Below are positions 23,012 through 35,199 of a stretch of 64,000 nt of DNA, in pieces. A model generated the notes under the pieces. It searched no databases. It saw only the letters and a list, made by a program, of their open reading frames with translations, and was not told the origin of the DNA. Where the stretch lies: assembly GCF_000715075.1 (NCBI RefSeq), contig NC_134085.1, positions 152,362,178 through 152,426,177 on the forward strand. The letters run 5' to 3'. The first letter of the stretch is position 1, and every line of letters begins with the position of its first letter. The translations under genes were made by a program, and so were the position numbers. This stretch comes from Nicotiana tabacum. Its lineage: Eukaryota > Streptophyta > Magnoliopsida > Solanales > Solanaceae.

Positions 23012-23084
23012 TTGGTCCGAACTACGCAAGGTCTGATTCATGCGGGGACATGATACGTAGACAATCTCCATAAGATTCGACCAC
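23012..23084 (+). other. Structured motif, copy ii (unit 1)
   Basis: CTACG (23022-23026) pairs with CGTAG (23056-23060). The inner stem is TCATG/CATGA and the following hairpin AATCT-CCATA-AGATT (23063-23077). A closing helix GGTC/GACC (23014-23017, 23079-23082) is possible. It stands about 230 nt before the gag ATG. Unit 2 copy: about 34902-34971. Confidence 0.6.
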
Positions 23085-23308
23085 CACTAAAAAAAAAAGA
23101 AAATAATAATAATAATAATAATAATAAAAAGAATAAATAATTAAAGGAAAGTGTGGGAAATTTTCGGAGGGGCACAATTGTATCTCTGATATATGATTGT
23201 CTGTCAAATGCCCTAACACTAACGTTGATGGCTTCCCTTTGCTGTGTTCATATATAGAAAAGTGGTTGGTTGTGGTAGTTCTTCCCTGCAAAGCAAAATC
23301 AAAGAACA

Positions 23309-24097
23309 ATGGCTCAGAACTGCAGAACCGAGTGGGTCGGTATCGATGACCGACAACAATTGGTCGAACGAAATAACAGGTTGGTAGAGGAAGTGAAAAT
23401 GCTGAGACAACATGTAACAGATATGTATCAGGCATGGATAACTGGAAAAGCACCACCCCTTCCACCGCCAAGCCTCTTGAACTCTGTCATTTCCCAAGCA
23501 CCCAACACCATAATGGAAGATCCCCCATACTCTCCATCCCAACCCACTTATGGCAGCTTTCCCAGCTACCTGAGTAGCTCCATCACTCCTCAATGCTTCT
23601 CCGCTCCCCAACACCACTTCTTTCCCCGCCATACTTCACTTTCCAGGCACCCTGCTCCACAAAATGCCTACCCACCTACACAAGCCTACCAAAAGCCACC
23701 TGGATCAGGTTTCCGACCCTGTCAACATGCAAGAATGAAGAGGCTGCTGAAACGAGGAAAGGCTCTCACCCCCTTCGGGGTATCTTATGTCAGTCTGTTT
23801 GAAAGGCTAAGGCATGCTGGCTCGATTGAGCCACTCCCCGCATGTACTCTAAATCCACTTGCAAGGAGCTTTGATCCGGCAGCGCGATGCGCCTACCACT
23901 CCAATGTCATAGGGCACAACATTGAGAGCTGTCATAGTTGGAGAAGGGAAGTAGAGAAAATGATCCGAGAAGGGCGGGTTGTGATTAATAACAGTGACAT
24001 GGAGCACTCGAACCCCCTCGAGAACTTGCCGACGGAGGTTGATGAGATTGAAGCTGGTAATGGTCTCGGCAGTATTGATGTAAAGCTCAGTGGCTAA
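23309..24097 (+). CDS. Gag-like protein of Tat unit 1 (262 aa)
   Basis: Single open frame. Residues 1-45 are charged and probably helical (DDRQQLVERNNRLVEEVKML); a long Pro/Ser/Gln-rich section follows (PPPSLLNSV, QAPNTIMED, HPAPQNAYPPTQAYQK). The C-terminal third resembles the end of Tat/Ogre gag: PFGVSYVSLFERLRHAGSIEPLP, then a knuckle-like Cys/His cluster (CAYHSNVIGHNIESCHSWRR) and a basic amphipathic helix (VEKMIREGRVVINN). There is no protease or pol downstream. The protein is much shorter than an autonomous Tat gag, so internal sequence has been lost. The unit 2 copy differs at one residue (Val19 here, Ile there), so the frame is intact in both. Function as a capsid protein is inferred from similarity only. 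Confidence 0.78.
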   Translation: MAQNCRTEWVGIDDRQQLVERNNRLVEEVKMLRQHVTDMYQAWITGKAPPLPPPSLLNSVISQAPNTIMEDPPYSPSQPTYGSFPSYLSSSITPQCFSAPQHHFFPRHTSLSRHPAPQNAYPPTQAYQKPPGSGFRPCQHARMKRLLKRGKALTPFGVSYVSLFERLRHAGSIEPLPACTLNPLARSFDPAARCAYHSNVIGHNIESCHSWRREVEKMIREGRVVINNSDMEHSNPLENLPTEVDEIEAGNGLGSIDVKLSG

Positions 24098-24962
24098 AAT
24101 GCCAATTTTGATAAAGTGGGAGGACGTTTCGTTCCTTGGTCAGCAAGAGAGAAGCTTGTGGTGGCTCATTTTGTTGTCATCTGTTGTTCGGATTATTAGG
24201 GTTACAAGTCGGATGTTGTCTTGTCCAGTTTGTTTTAGGATTTTGTTCTGGATTGTTTTGTTTGTTTTGTTATTTAAACCATTTCACCGGTAGTCTAATA
24301 CAAAATCCGGTCTTTTATTATTTCCAGTCATCTTTTTGTTTAGTCCTTTTATCATTTTTGTTCAATGCCGATTCTAGGGACATGACATGCGCACCCAGTT
24401 TGGGCCTAGTCTTAAAAGTTAATCATAAAACCCTGAGAAGGTGATCAAAGCATTTAAAGGAAATAAGAACGGTTTGAGATTATTTGGAGCCCGAGTCATG
24501 TGGAACTGGGGCAAACACAAAGAAAACCGTTAAATAAAGATTCGCCTAAATTGGCATGAGGGTCGTTCATAATAAAAGAGAATGAGAGTGTCGCCCAACG
24601 GTGCTTTAGAAGTGACAAATGAACAAACATATATTTAACATAATTGTCAAGCCCAGCACCGTCGGAAGAGACTATAAATCTATTGTTTGTTGTGTTGTTT
24701 GCATTTGGCATGTTTTGAAGACTGGAATGACGAAGGCATTTTGTTCTGCTACCTAAACACTTTATCCTTCGTTACCCCTTTTTGAGCCTTACTTATTTTT
24801 CTTTCATACCCCTCGTTCGGAATCAGTAAAAACGACTAGAAAACGCGAGCATGGCATGAAAACATGAAAAAAAAAAGAAGAAAAGAAAACAACAAAACGA
24901 AAAAGAAAAGAAAAGAAAAATGGTAACAAAAAAAAACAAAAGAAAGTCAAATGAAAAAAGAG

Positions 24963-25024
24963 GAATTGGGAACTACGTTTGACCTGATTCCTCAAAGAGG
25001 ATACGTAGGCGCTTCACGGCTCGG
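24963..25024 (+). other. Structured motif, copy iii (unit 1)
   Basis: CTACGT (24973-24978) pairs with ACGTAG (25003-25008). The inner stem is TCCTC-AAA-GAGGA. The conserved strand between is GACCTGAT. The following hairpin is poor in this copy. Unit 2 copy: about 36862-36915. Confidence 0.6.
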
Positions 25025-26388
25025 TCATAGTTTTGAAAAAAATATAAATCAATCAAGTAAAAAATCCCCAAGCAAGAAACTGAGGCAAAAGTTGCGTTTG
25101 TGGTAAATAAATCTAGTTCCGAAAGTTGTAACTAATAACCCAGAATTAATGCATTTTTGAGCCTTTAATACCCTTTTTTTCTAGCCCTATCCAAAACCCA
25201 CATTACGGTCCAAAGAAAGACCTTCTGACCAGTCTTCAAAAGATGCCAAGTCAGACAAATGAGAGTCTTACCGGCGAACATAACATTCTGTTCCACAGCA
25301 GAAAGGACTCTAATCTCCAGCAGAGAGAGTCATACCGGCAACACTCCAAATCCCCAGCTGGAAAGTCATACAAATGAGAGAGTCTTATCGGTGAAAACCT
25401 TCACAGGCACCATAAGGCGATGAAAGCTGAGAGAAGAACAAAAAATGAGAGAGACTTGATAGTGAAAACCCTTCGGGCACTACAAGTCGAATAAGATTAA
25501 GAATCCAATGGGGAATCGCCAATTGAATATCTTGAAAGATGATTGACGGTAGAGGATAAGCCACATACGCATGTCATAGCCATTAGAGTCGGTATCTGCG
25601 TTTGATAGGTTTTTATTTATAGTTTCTTTTGTAAAAGAGTCATCGTTTCCTTTGTCTTTTGTTTTGTATCTTTTATCTTTCTCCTTTCATAAAAAAATTT
25701 CCCCAATAGAGTCTGTCCGGTCAGAACAAGTATGAAATGATTTCAAAATATGCCATCAGCTTTCCAAGATGAGATCTGACTAGTATATCCAAATGGTATA
25801 GTCAGCGAGGAACAAGCGCGAGGCCAGTGTCAAAAAAAGATATCCCCAGCAAAGGGAATTGACAGAAGGATTGACAAGTGTCAAGAGGGATACCATTGCC
25901 TTTATCAAAAGTTATAAAGCCTCAAGGCCAAGGCCCATGAACAAAGCAAGGAAAGCAGTGAGCATGATTTGGCGGAATCCATACTAGACTAAAAGGTCAG
26001 GGAAATGCCAGTTTCCAAGCTATTCCACAAAAGAAGAGGGATATCCCCCAGCAGGAAGGGATTATCCCCAGCACATAATATCATCCCCAACAAGTCGTGG
26101 AACACAGCGCAATGAAGGAGAAAGGGAAAGTCATCCCAATAGGAGTATCACAGCCAACCACCATGTTTTAAACTAACAATTTTGTATGATTTGAAACAGG
26201 TAAAGGAAATGGCATTGATGCAGAAACGCATGCCACAAGGGATATTATCAAACTGGGGCAGAAAATTTTCCTTCCATTTAGAAAATTTTCTGGAAGTCAG
26301 GTACCCCCAGCTGATAACATTTTACCCCCCAACAGGTAAGTAAATAATCCCCACCAAGTTTTCCAGGTAAGACATTTTCAAGTCTTAA

Positions 26389-26844
26389 GGATATTTTGGG
26401 TTCATCCGCCCTCGAATAGGATATTTTGGGTTCATCCGCCCTCGAATAGGATATTTTGGGTTCATCCGCCCTCGAATAGGATATTTTGGGTTCATCCGCC
26501 CTCGAATAGGATATTTTGGGTTCATCCGCCCTCGAATAGGATATGTCGGGTTCATCCGCCCTCGAATAGGATATGTCGGGTTCATCCGCCCTCGAATAGG
26601 ATATTTTGGGTTCATCCGCCCTCGAATAGGATATTTTGGGTTCATCCGCCCTCGAATAGGATATTTTGGGTTCATCCGCCCTCGAATAGGATATTGTGGG
26701 TTCATCCGCCCTCGAATAGGATATTGTGGGTTCATCCGCCCTCGAATAGGATATTTTGGGTTCATCCGCCCTCGAATAGGATATTTTGGGTTCATCCGCC
26801 CTCGAATAGGATATTTTGGGTTCATCCGCCCTCGAATAGGATTT
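26389..26844. repeat. 30-bp minisatellite, 15 units (unit 1)
   Basis: Unit GGATATTTTGGGTTCATCCG plus CCCTCGAATA. Three head variants occur: ATATTTTGGG, ATATGTCGGG and ATATTGTGGG. Their order is T5-C2-T3-G2-T3. Because 30 is a multiple of three, several frames stay open, giving decapeptide-repeat ORFs that are almost certainly not genes. Confidence 0.95.
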
Positions 26845-26970
26845 TATTTTCAAAGTTGTTGTTGAAGCCAGGCGCCCACCTGAATAACGAGAGGAATACT
26901 TTTCTTGTCTGTCCATTGCATATTTTAGGCGCCCACCTGTATAACAAGGGAATACATTCCACGCCTTTGC

Positions 26971-27288
26971 CAATAGGAGACGCACTTCCTAAGTCTAGTT
27001 CTGCCAATAGGAGACGCACTTCCTAAGTTAGTTTCACCCATAGGAGACGCATTTCCTCCTAAGTTTAGTTTTACCCATAGGAGACGCATTTCCTCCTAAG
27101 TTTAGTTTACCCATAGGAGACGCATTTCCTCCTAAGTTTACTTTTACCCATAGGAGGCGCGTTTCCTCCTAAGTTTACTTTTACCCATAGGAGACGCATT
27201 TCCTCCTAAGTTTACTTTTACCCATAGGAGACGCATTTCCTCCTAAGTTTACTTTTACCCATAGGAGATGCATTTCCTCCTAAGTTAG
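26971..27288. repeat. About 36-bp minisatellite, 9 units (unit 1)
   Basis: Units of CCCATAGGAGACGCATTTCC followed by TCCTAAGTTTA and a variable T-rich joint. The first two units are shorter and read CAATAGGAGACGCACTTCC. Confidence 0.92.
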
Positions 27289-27349
27289 CATTGAAGTTGG
27301 GAGCCCGCCCATATCACAGAGGCATACATTTCTGTCCTTTTACTTTCAG

Positions 27350-27922
27350 TTCTAGGTCGCCCACCAGTAAAATGCGGGAATACATTTCATGTTCTAGGCC
27401 GCCCACCAGTAAAATGCGGGAATACTTTCTGTTCTAGGTCGCCCACCAGTAAAATGCGGGAATACATTTCATGTTCTAGGTCGCCCACCAGTAAAATGCA
27501 GGAATACATTTCAGTTCTAGGTCGCCCACCAGTAAAATGCGGGAATACATTTCATGTTCTAGGTCGCCCACCAGTAAAATGCGGGAATACATTTCATGTT
27601 CTAGGTCGCCCACCAGTAAAATGCGGGAATACTTTCAGTTCTAGGTCGCCCACCAGTAAAATGCGGGAATACTTTCTGTTCTAGGTCGCCCACCAGTAAA
27701 ATGCGGGAATACTTTCTGTTCTAGGTCGCCCACCAGTAAAATGCGGGAATACATTCATGTTCTAGGTCGCCCACCAGTAAAATGCGGGAATACATTCATG
27801 TTCTAGGTCGCCCACCAGTAAAATGCGGGAATACATTCATGTTCTAGGTCGCCTACCAGTAAAATGCGGGCATACATTCAGCTCTAGGTCGCCCACCAGT
27901 ATAATGCGGGCATACATTTCAT
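27350..27922. repeat. About 41-bp minisatellite, 14 units (unit 1)
   Basis: Units of TTCTAGGTCGCCCACCAGTA followed by AAATGCGGGAATAC and a variable joint (ATTTCATG, TTTCTG, TTTCAG, ATTCATG). The last two units are the most diverged. Confidence 0.93.
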
Positions 27923-28299
27923 AATTTTGCATTGAAGCAACTTTTTAGTCTTGTATTACAGATTTTTGGAATCAGTAACCCCACCAGAAGGCGGAAGGTT
28001 ACAACAGGAATCCCCAGCAGTAAACAATAAAATCCCCAGCACCGGGAAGCAGAAAGTTGCAACAAGAGGTCCCAGCATAAACTTAAGTGCATGTGTCAAA
28101 AGGAAGAAAAGCATCGGAAGAAAAGCACCGGAGGAAACACAAGCCGACAAGAAAGCAAGGCAACAAGAACAAATTTTAGTCTAGCCTAGCTTCTTGTTTT
28201 CTTTTAAGCACGGTGTAACAAGGAGATCGGTAAGCAGTGATAACAGCATGCAACAGCAGTAACATCGCAGTCCCACGGTAGTCCCAGCTACCAAAAACT

Positions 28300-28376
28300 T
28301 CCCGAACTACATTGACCTGATTCCTGTTTAGCCCAGGATATGTAGGAAACCTTTGAAGCAAAGGTTCGGTCAAATC
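28300..28376 (+). other. Structured motif, copy iv (unit 1)
   Basis: CTACAT (28307-28312) pairs with ATGTAG (28340-28345). The inner stem TCCTG/CAGGA has loop TTTAGCC. The next hairpin is AACCTTT-GAAGC-AAAGGTT (28348-28366). A closing helix CCGAA/TTCGG (28302-28306, 28365-28369) is possible. Unit 2 copy: about 40363-40431, where one base of the closing helix is changed. Confidence 0.6.
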
Positions 28377-28460
28377 TTTTTCAAAAAATGCTTCAACGGA
28401 GTACTCGGATGGGCAAAAATCGCTCGCTTTATCTTTGCACGAAAACCCTTCGTGTCTCCG

Positions 28461-28476
28461 GGCAAAGAGGGGCAGC
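28461..28476 (+). other. Polypurine tract of Tat unit 1
   Basis: GGCAAAGAGGGGCAGC directly before LTR B; the same sequence stands before LTR C at 40523-40538. It marks the plus strand as the coding strand. Confidence 0.8.
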
Positions 28477-31400
28477 TGTAAGCACGTGATTTTTGCCCTA
28501 TATGAGAATTACTCCCAAAAAATTCAAAAATAAAATGATTTTTCTTTGGTGTGCAATTTTGTGATATTTTGAAGAATTATTTGTATTTGTCTGTGCGTGT
28601 TTATTCGCTAAATTAATAAAAAATACAAAAATATGTCGCATTTTGCATGTAGAATTTAATTCTACAATTGTTAGTAATTAAAATTGTTTTACAAAAATTA
28701 AAAATTACAAAAATAGGCATCGTTTGCATTTTTAGCATTTAATGTCCAAATATACAATTTTATGCTTAATTAATACTTAATTGTGCGTTAATTGTTATTG
28801 GGAGTTAATTTGCACCTTTATAACTTAATTTAGTTCTTAATAATAGTTTAAGTATTTTTATAATTTAGTTTTAGAAAAATAAAAGAAGAAAAGAGAGCGA
28901 AAATATAAAGAAAGTCGGAATTGGGCCTCTTCTTCAATTTCAAGCTATAGGCCCAAAAAATGGCCCAATCTTCCCTACGACCCAGTCCATTTCGAACTGG
29001 GTCGACCCAGTCCATAACCCAAAAGACCCAAACCCCTTTTGTCTTACATTTTACAACACAAAAAAATAGTAAGAAAACCCTAAAAATGCCTAAAGCATCT
29101 GCCCCCCCCCTATTCTCCTTCTTCTTCCTCAAAACTCCAAAGCACAACCATGGATACCTTTGACCCCACTCCCTCTCGTCCAAACACCATCAACAAACAG
29201 TTCGTCATGACCAAACGACCCCAAGAACCATAGTTACTGCTGTCCGCGTAGCTATCTCTGCGTCGTCACTTCATCTTCTTCGTTTTTTGTCAAGCTCGAG
29301 CTTGAGCTCGACATCCATGGCTGCCCAGCTCCACCAAGCAGTCTGCCATTGCCTTCGTCGACCGCTCGCTTCCATGGCAGCTGATTCCGCGTCAACTTCT
29401 GCTGCTTCATCGTCCAAACCCCACCGGCGCAACTGCTACTTCATCGATCAAACACCACCGGCGCCGCTGCTTCTCCTGCCTCGTCGTGGCTGTTTGGTAT
29501 GTCTCCTCCGAGCTGCTGCTTCTGCTTCACTCCATCTCCTTCACGTAAACAAATGAACCCCAGCTGCCTTGTTCATGCCCTTCTGCCGCGACAACTGTTG
29601 TTGCTGCTTCGGCGCGGCTTCAGTTGGCTTCGTAGGTTCGTGTTCGTCGCCGTTTGGCCGAGGTTCGTCGAGTCAGTCCATACATATTTCATGTCGAACC
29701 GGTTAGTGGATTTTTGAGTTTTATATTGTCCGCATTTTCGTTTTGATATTTTCGAATCTAAAATCGGCAAATGTTTGTTTTGTTTATCGTTTGAATTAAT
29801 TTTTAGTTCATGTTCATATGTTGTTTGTTAGATAAATTTTTCAGATTTCAAAGGAAGGATTAATTAGTTATTTTTCATGTTTATTTCATGTTTGTATTGT
29901 TGTTTAAGTGAATATTTGTTAGTTTAATATTTGTTAGATTCAAATTGAAATTTAATTAATTGTTTCTTCAATTTGTTTCATGTATTTGATGTATTTTCTG
30001 GAAATTGTTAATATTGTTAAAGTTCAAGTTTAAATTCATAATTGTTTCTTCTTAGTTTTGTTTTGTCATTTGCCTAAAAGAATTTAGTTGCAATAAGGGA
30101 AGTATGTTGGTTTTAGTCATTTGAATCCGTCGTTTTTATTTTTAGATTTAATTCATGTTCATATTATGTTTGTTTGATTTTGAATCCGAAATGTGTATAG
30201 TTTGATTTCTTGTTTACCATTTGTGATTATTTCTTGAATTGGTCTCATAATCTTGTTTAAAGTTTAATATAAGAATTGTTTGTTGTAATGTTGTTAGAGT
30301 TGATTTTAAGTTCAATATTATTGAATTTAAGAATCTAAATATACTTGTTTGATTGTTGTTGTTGTTTAAATCCGAAAAATAGGTTTGTTGTTGCTAAAAA
30401 TATTGTTCAATCAAATTTTAGTTGTTCTTGGTTGTTCAATTTGTGTTCATGTTGATTTGTTGTTGAAATGTTGTTAAAATCATGTTCATGTGATATTGTT
30501 GTTATGATGTTCATCCGTGTTCATATTGTTGTTTGAACATTGTTAGAAATTGATCATATTGTCTATATTTTGGTTAAGTTTGATTAATTGATGTGTTATA
30601 GCTGATGGGTAGTTTGGTAAATTTGTAATACGTTCAGGGGTAGTTTGGTAATTTCAGTAAGGTCGGAAGGGGTAGTTTAGGAATTGTACATTTTGTAATT
30701 GTTTATTTGAAGCATGGGGGACAAAATGAAATGGGGTGGGTTGTGATATGATTATTTAATATAAAGGGGGACAAGATTTAATTTAAAGGGGAATCTTGTA
30801 TTATTTTAAATGAAGCATGGGGGACAAAATATAATGGGGTGGTGTGATATATTTATTTAATGTAATGGGGATGAGTGGGAAGATAATGGGTTTGGTAGAG
30901 AAAGGGATTGATTTTAATTGATTAAAGGGTGGGGATTATATATAGAGAGGTCTGAAAAAATCAGGACAAGAGAAAAGGAGGGAGAAATACACAGACAGAA
31001 AAAAAACGAGAGAGAGAAACAAATCTGAAAATAAGAGAGAAAAGGGCTGAACATTTAAGAGATAGAAAATTCCGAAAAATATTTAAGCTTTCAAATAAAA
31101 AAAACTAAAAAAATATTCTGCTTTCTTTTGTTGTTTGAAATCAGAATTGATTGTTGTTTCATAAAAGCTGAAGCTTTTGCTTTTTTTTGGATTACTACTC
31201 CACCGGTCTGTTATTGGTTTGTTACTGTTGCTGGGCTATTGTTGCTGTGTTGTACTGATTTTACTGCTGTTGCTGATTCTCATATTCATTTTCTTTTGCT
31301 TCCAATATCAGGTACACAACTGAAAAGCTGTTTATTGTAATCCGAAATATGAAGCGTGAATACATATGAAGAATGAAAATTTGAAGTTTTAATTTCGTTT

Positions 31401-32680
31401 TTATTTCTTTGTTCCTTTTGTTGATTGTATTTAAGCTATTTCATGAATTACTAAATAATAACTGGAATAAGAAAATAATATCATAAGTTAGTCTGTAATA
31501 AATCAGTTCGGCAAAATAGGTTAATTCACTAGTTATGAAGGCTTCAAGATTATAGGTTGATCATGAACAAGTAGCTAAATTTAGCTAAGACACGAATTTA
31601 AATTAAACATCGTAAATTAGGCATTAAGGCATGACTTGAGCTTAAGCAAGATTAAGAGAACGTTTAAGTCTAATAAACTTTCTAATAAGCTTTAGTAATT
31701 ATGGTTAAATCTAGTTTCAAATGATTGTGAATAATTAATCTCAATAATTTTAATTTTTTTTTAAAAAAAATAACAATGTTGAGTTTTAATCTAGCTATAT
31801 TTGTTTATTTTGAATATTAGTTGTTGAATTTTTATTTTATTTATAATTTCGAAATTAAGAGTGAAATTCTTTTTTCATCAATATTTGTATTAATCAAGCA
31901 ATTAGCATGTCATGTCTTCTTAAAATAATAAAAACTAGTAATAAATTAGGATTTTCTTTCTTTATTTTAGAGACTCATTTTATAGAAAAATGTAGTCGTT
32001 TTAAGATTTGTCCAAATAAATGAGATGAGCCTCGCTTAATGAAATGTATAGATTGCGGGGCCCTCAATAAATGTACATTTAATCGCTTAGAATTAGGGAG
32101 GAGCCGTTTTAGCAAATTTCACGGCCCTACCCAAAATAATGATACACTAGACTCTTTAGGCGCGATTTAATTAATTTTACCTTCTTAAACTCGGATGCGC
32201 ATTTCATGCGACCCAAATCTAAATCCTAAAACATTGAATAAAAATGTGTTCCGGATTGCGGGTGCATTTCATGTGACGTAATCCAAAGACATGTTTTAAA
32301 CGATGTTCACAATTTTTTTAAAATAATAATAATAATAATAAAGTGGTAAAGAGTTAAAATTGGCACATCGGTTCATAATTGTATTAAAATCAGATAAATA
32401 AGCCAAATATGACAATTGAGCAACCGTGCTAGAACCACGGAACTCGGGAATGCCTAACACCTTCTCCCGGGTTAACAGAATTCCTTATCCGGATTTCTGG
32501 TTCGCGGACTGTAATATGGAGTCATTCTTTTCCTCGATTCGGGATTAAACTGGTGACTTGGGACACCCTAAATCTCCCAAGTGGCGACTCTGAAATAAAT
32601 AAACAAATTCCGTTTCGACTGTCCTTTAATTGGAAAAAACTCCTTGTACCCTCGCGGGGGCGGAATAAGGAGGTGTGACA
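28477..32680 (+). repeat. Tat-like LTR B (4.2 kb), middle LTR shared by both units
   Basis: 4204 bp. Serves as 3' LTR of unit 1 and 5' LTR of unit 2. In its first 1.3 kb it differs from LTRs A and C at more than a dozen sites where those two agree; toward its right end it agrees with A more than with C. Confidence 0.95.
30937..30944 (+). promoter_or_regulatory. Likely TATA box of LTR B
   Basis: Same TATATATA context as in LTR A. It could drive transcription of unit 2 alone. Confidence 0.55.
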
Positions 32681-35199
32681 GCTCTGGCGACTCTGCTGGG
32701 GACATATGACCAAGAACCACTGGTTCAGGGTTAGAAATTCGAGCTTAGATAAATTGTTATATTTGGCTTTATCTGATTTTTACATGTGTTTGAGCCTAAT
32801 GTGCTAAATGATGCTTTTACCGCTTTGATATTATGTGAACTGTATATAAATTGTGCCGAAACCCATCTTCTCTCTGAGTCTTCTGAATCATGAAGAAGGG
32901 TGTACTTCGTACGACTTCTTTTCTGTATAGTGTCAAGTCCCAATTTAGAACGAGGTTTGGATAAGTCGCAAAGCCGGTGAAGCTTCTGTATTCCCGGACT
33001 GCCGCCTCCTCCTCGGCTCGAGCTGTCCGCTCGGGTAAACCAGGTCTAGAACAAACACCCAGGTTCTAAACCTAGTATAACAAATCCATATGCCGGATCC
33101 CTAGTAGGAACGTTTGTTTGCATCACATGCATTTGACTTTGGAGGCCCAGCACAGGGGTTGGGTCTGTCTAGGACAGGTGTACCAAAAATAAAAATGACT
33201 ATCCTGATGCATCTTACTTGCTACTACTTGCGCATTTATTTGATTCGGACTTGTGTGCTGACTGACTTGTAAATATCAGGAATAATATTTTGAAATTGAA
33301 AAAAAAAAGGAAATAGCGGTTAGGGAATTGATTGTTTATTTTTGAAAAGAAAACAAATGCCCAAATACTGTCAAAACTCTGCCGAAATTTTAAGAAAATG
33401 AAAAAAAAAATGTCATATTAGTTTGTTTTATTAAAAGCTAAGAAAAGAAAAAAAAGTCGTTGTTCTGTTTTTGTTTTTCAAAAATAAAATATAGAAAAAA
33501 ATATATAGTTTGTCTTGCCATGAAAATGAAAAAAAAAAGTCTTATTTTTAAAATATTTTTTTTATTATTTATTTGCTTATGAAAATGCAAAAAAAAACAA
33601 AAAAAAAGTCTTTCATTATTTGTCGCAAATATATATATATATATATATAAATCCGAAAAGTTTTTTTTTATTTTCCAAAAGATATATATATCTTTATTTG
33701 TTGCAAAGAGTATTTGTCTTGCCAAGAAAATTCAAAATAAAATTCCAAAAAGATATGTCTTGCAAAAAATAATATAAATATCTTTATTTTCCATTGTTGA
33801 TAAAACAAAAATAATAAAAATGTTTTCTTTTAAGAAAAAAAATCCGAAAATATTTTGATTCTTCTTTCAAAATTGAAAAGAAAATTCAAAATTCAAAAAA
33901 TATATTTTAGAAGCATTTCTTTTATCAAAAGTAAAATTCCAAAAAAAAAAAAATTTCTTTAGAATAAAAAAAAAATGGAAATTCGAAAAAAAAAACTTTC
34001 TTTTACTTTTGAAATTCTCAAAGTTCAAATCAAAAGAAAAGGAATTTTTACAAGTTTTTATTTCAAAAAGAAATCAATCAAAAAAAAAATATACTTCCTT
34101 TGAGCAGTTCTTTCACAGTTCCAATAAAAAAAAATATTAGTTCATTTACTTATTCACGAGACCCGAACTACGCGGGTTTGATTCTCACCGGATGTGAGAT
34201 ACGTAGGCAACCCTCATCGGGTTCAACCCCACATTTTGCTAAAATAGCCAAAAACAAATTAAAAAAAAATGTCAAAATTAAAATTTTGTCATGAAGAAGT
34301 CGGGTGACGCTGTTTTGTCAAAACATAGCCGAATGTTCCCGAAAGGGACGCCGGAAGGCTGACTTTGCATAAATAGCCACCTTTTGGGTCATGTTTAGGA
34401 TTTTGGTACAGTTGACCCACACAGCCTTAAAAAATCTTCGTCTCCGAGGCGCTGAAGGGCCGTGTTTGCAACACCAGGTTTTTATTGCAATTTGAAAAGA
34501 AAAAAAAACAAAGAGTCAGCGGTCAGGTGAATACCGTTTGGATTTTTGGTCAAAATAAGCCGAGCCAGCTTCGGCCGCGTCTTAAACCGTTCTTGCCGAA
34601 ATAGCCTTAGAGTATCTTTCAGTTGTCGAAGGGTTATTTTCGTAAAAGAACAGACAAGTTTGTAAAGTGTCATAAAATAATCCTCCCCGGCCACATTTGC
34701 AAAAATAACCATTTGGTTGCATTTGTCGAACAGAAAAAAGGGAGCTAGCCTTTTGTTTTTGAGTTTATAAATCTCTTGTTTAGAATATATGGTTTGTTTG
34801 ATTTTCGAGTTCGCAGGTCATCTTTAAACATTTGAAACCCAATTTGTTTTTTTGTGAAAATTGATAAAAAAAATGTGTCTTATTGTTGTTACCTTTCATT
34901 TGGTCCGAACTACGCAAGGTCTGATTCATGCGGGGACATGATACGTAGACAATCTCCATAAGATTCGACCACCACTAAAAAAAAAAGAAAAAAATAATAA
35001 TAATAATAATAATAATAAAAAGAATAAATAAATAAAGGAAAGTGTGGGAAATTTTCGGAGGGGCACAATTGTATCTCTGATATATGATTGTCTGTCAAAT
35101 GCCCTAACACTAACGTTGATGGCTTCCCTTTGCTGTGTTCATATATAGAAAAGTGGTTGGTTGTGGTAGTTCTTCCCTGCAAAGCAAAATCAAAGAACA

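Larger units (their letters stand above)
20784..28476 (+). mobile_element. Internal region of Tat unit 1
   Basis: 7693 bp. In order: PBS (20788-20805); a GC-rich block near 21080-21300; an A/T-rich tract with an (AT)n microsatellite (21730-21772); a block of recurring TTTTGnnAAAATAGCC phrases (22345-22820); the gag-like ORF (23309-24097); about 2.3 kb of non-coding sequence rich in CCCCAGC and GAGAGTC phrases where pol would be expected; three minisatellites (26390-27922); and the polypurine tract at 28461-28476. No RT, RNase H, integrase or protease motif was found on either strand. Confidence 0.9.

Noticed and set aside
23022..23632. Minus-strand ORFs of 149 and 137 aa opposite the gag-like ORF (also at 34910-35523)
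   Set aside because: Shadows of the plus-strand gag frame, with low-complexity tyrosine runs arising from the adjacent trinucleotide repeat.
26278..27026. Long repeat-protein ORFs (decapeptide repeats on both strands), also at 38266-39012
   Set aside because: They are the 30-bp minisatellite read through: 30 is a multiple of three, so several frames on both strands stay open. Unit number differs between the two copies and no start context or domain supports coding.
26389..27922. CRISPR array reading of the minisatellites
   Set aside because: Units are head to tail without unique spacers.
28176..28373. Small minus-strand ORFs beside structured motif copy iv (65 aa, repeated at 40238)
   Set aside because: Non-coding 3' part of the Tat internal region; no similarity, no start context, and present only because the unit is duplicated.
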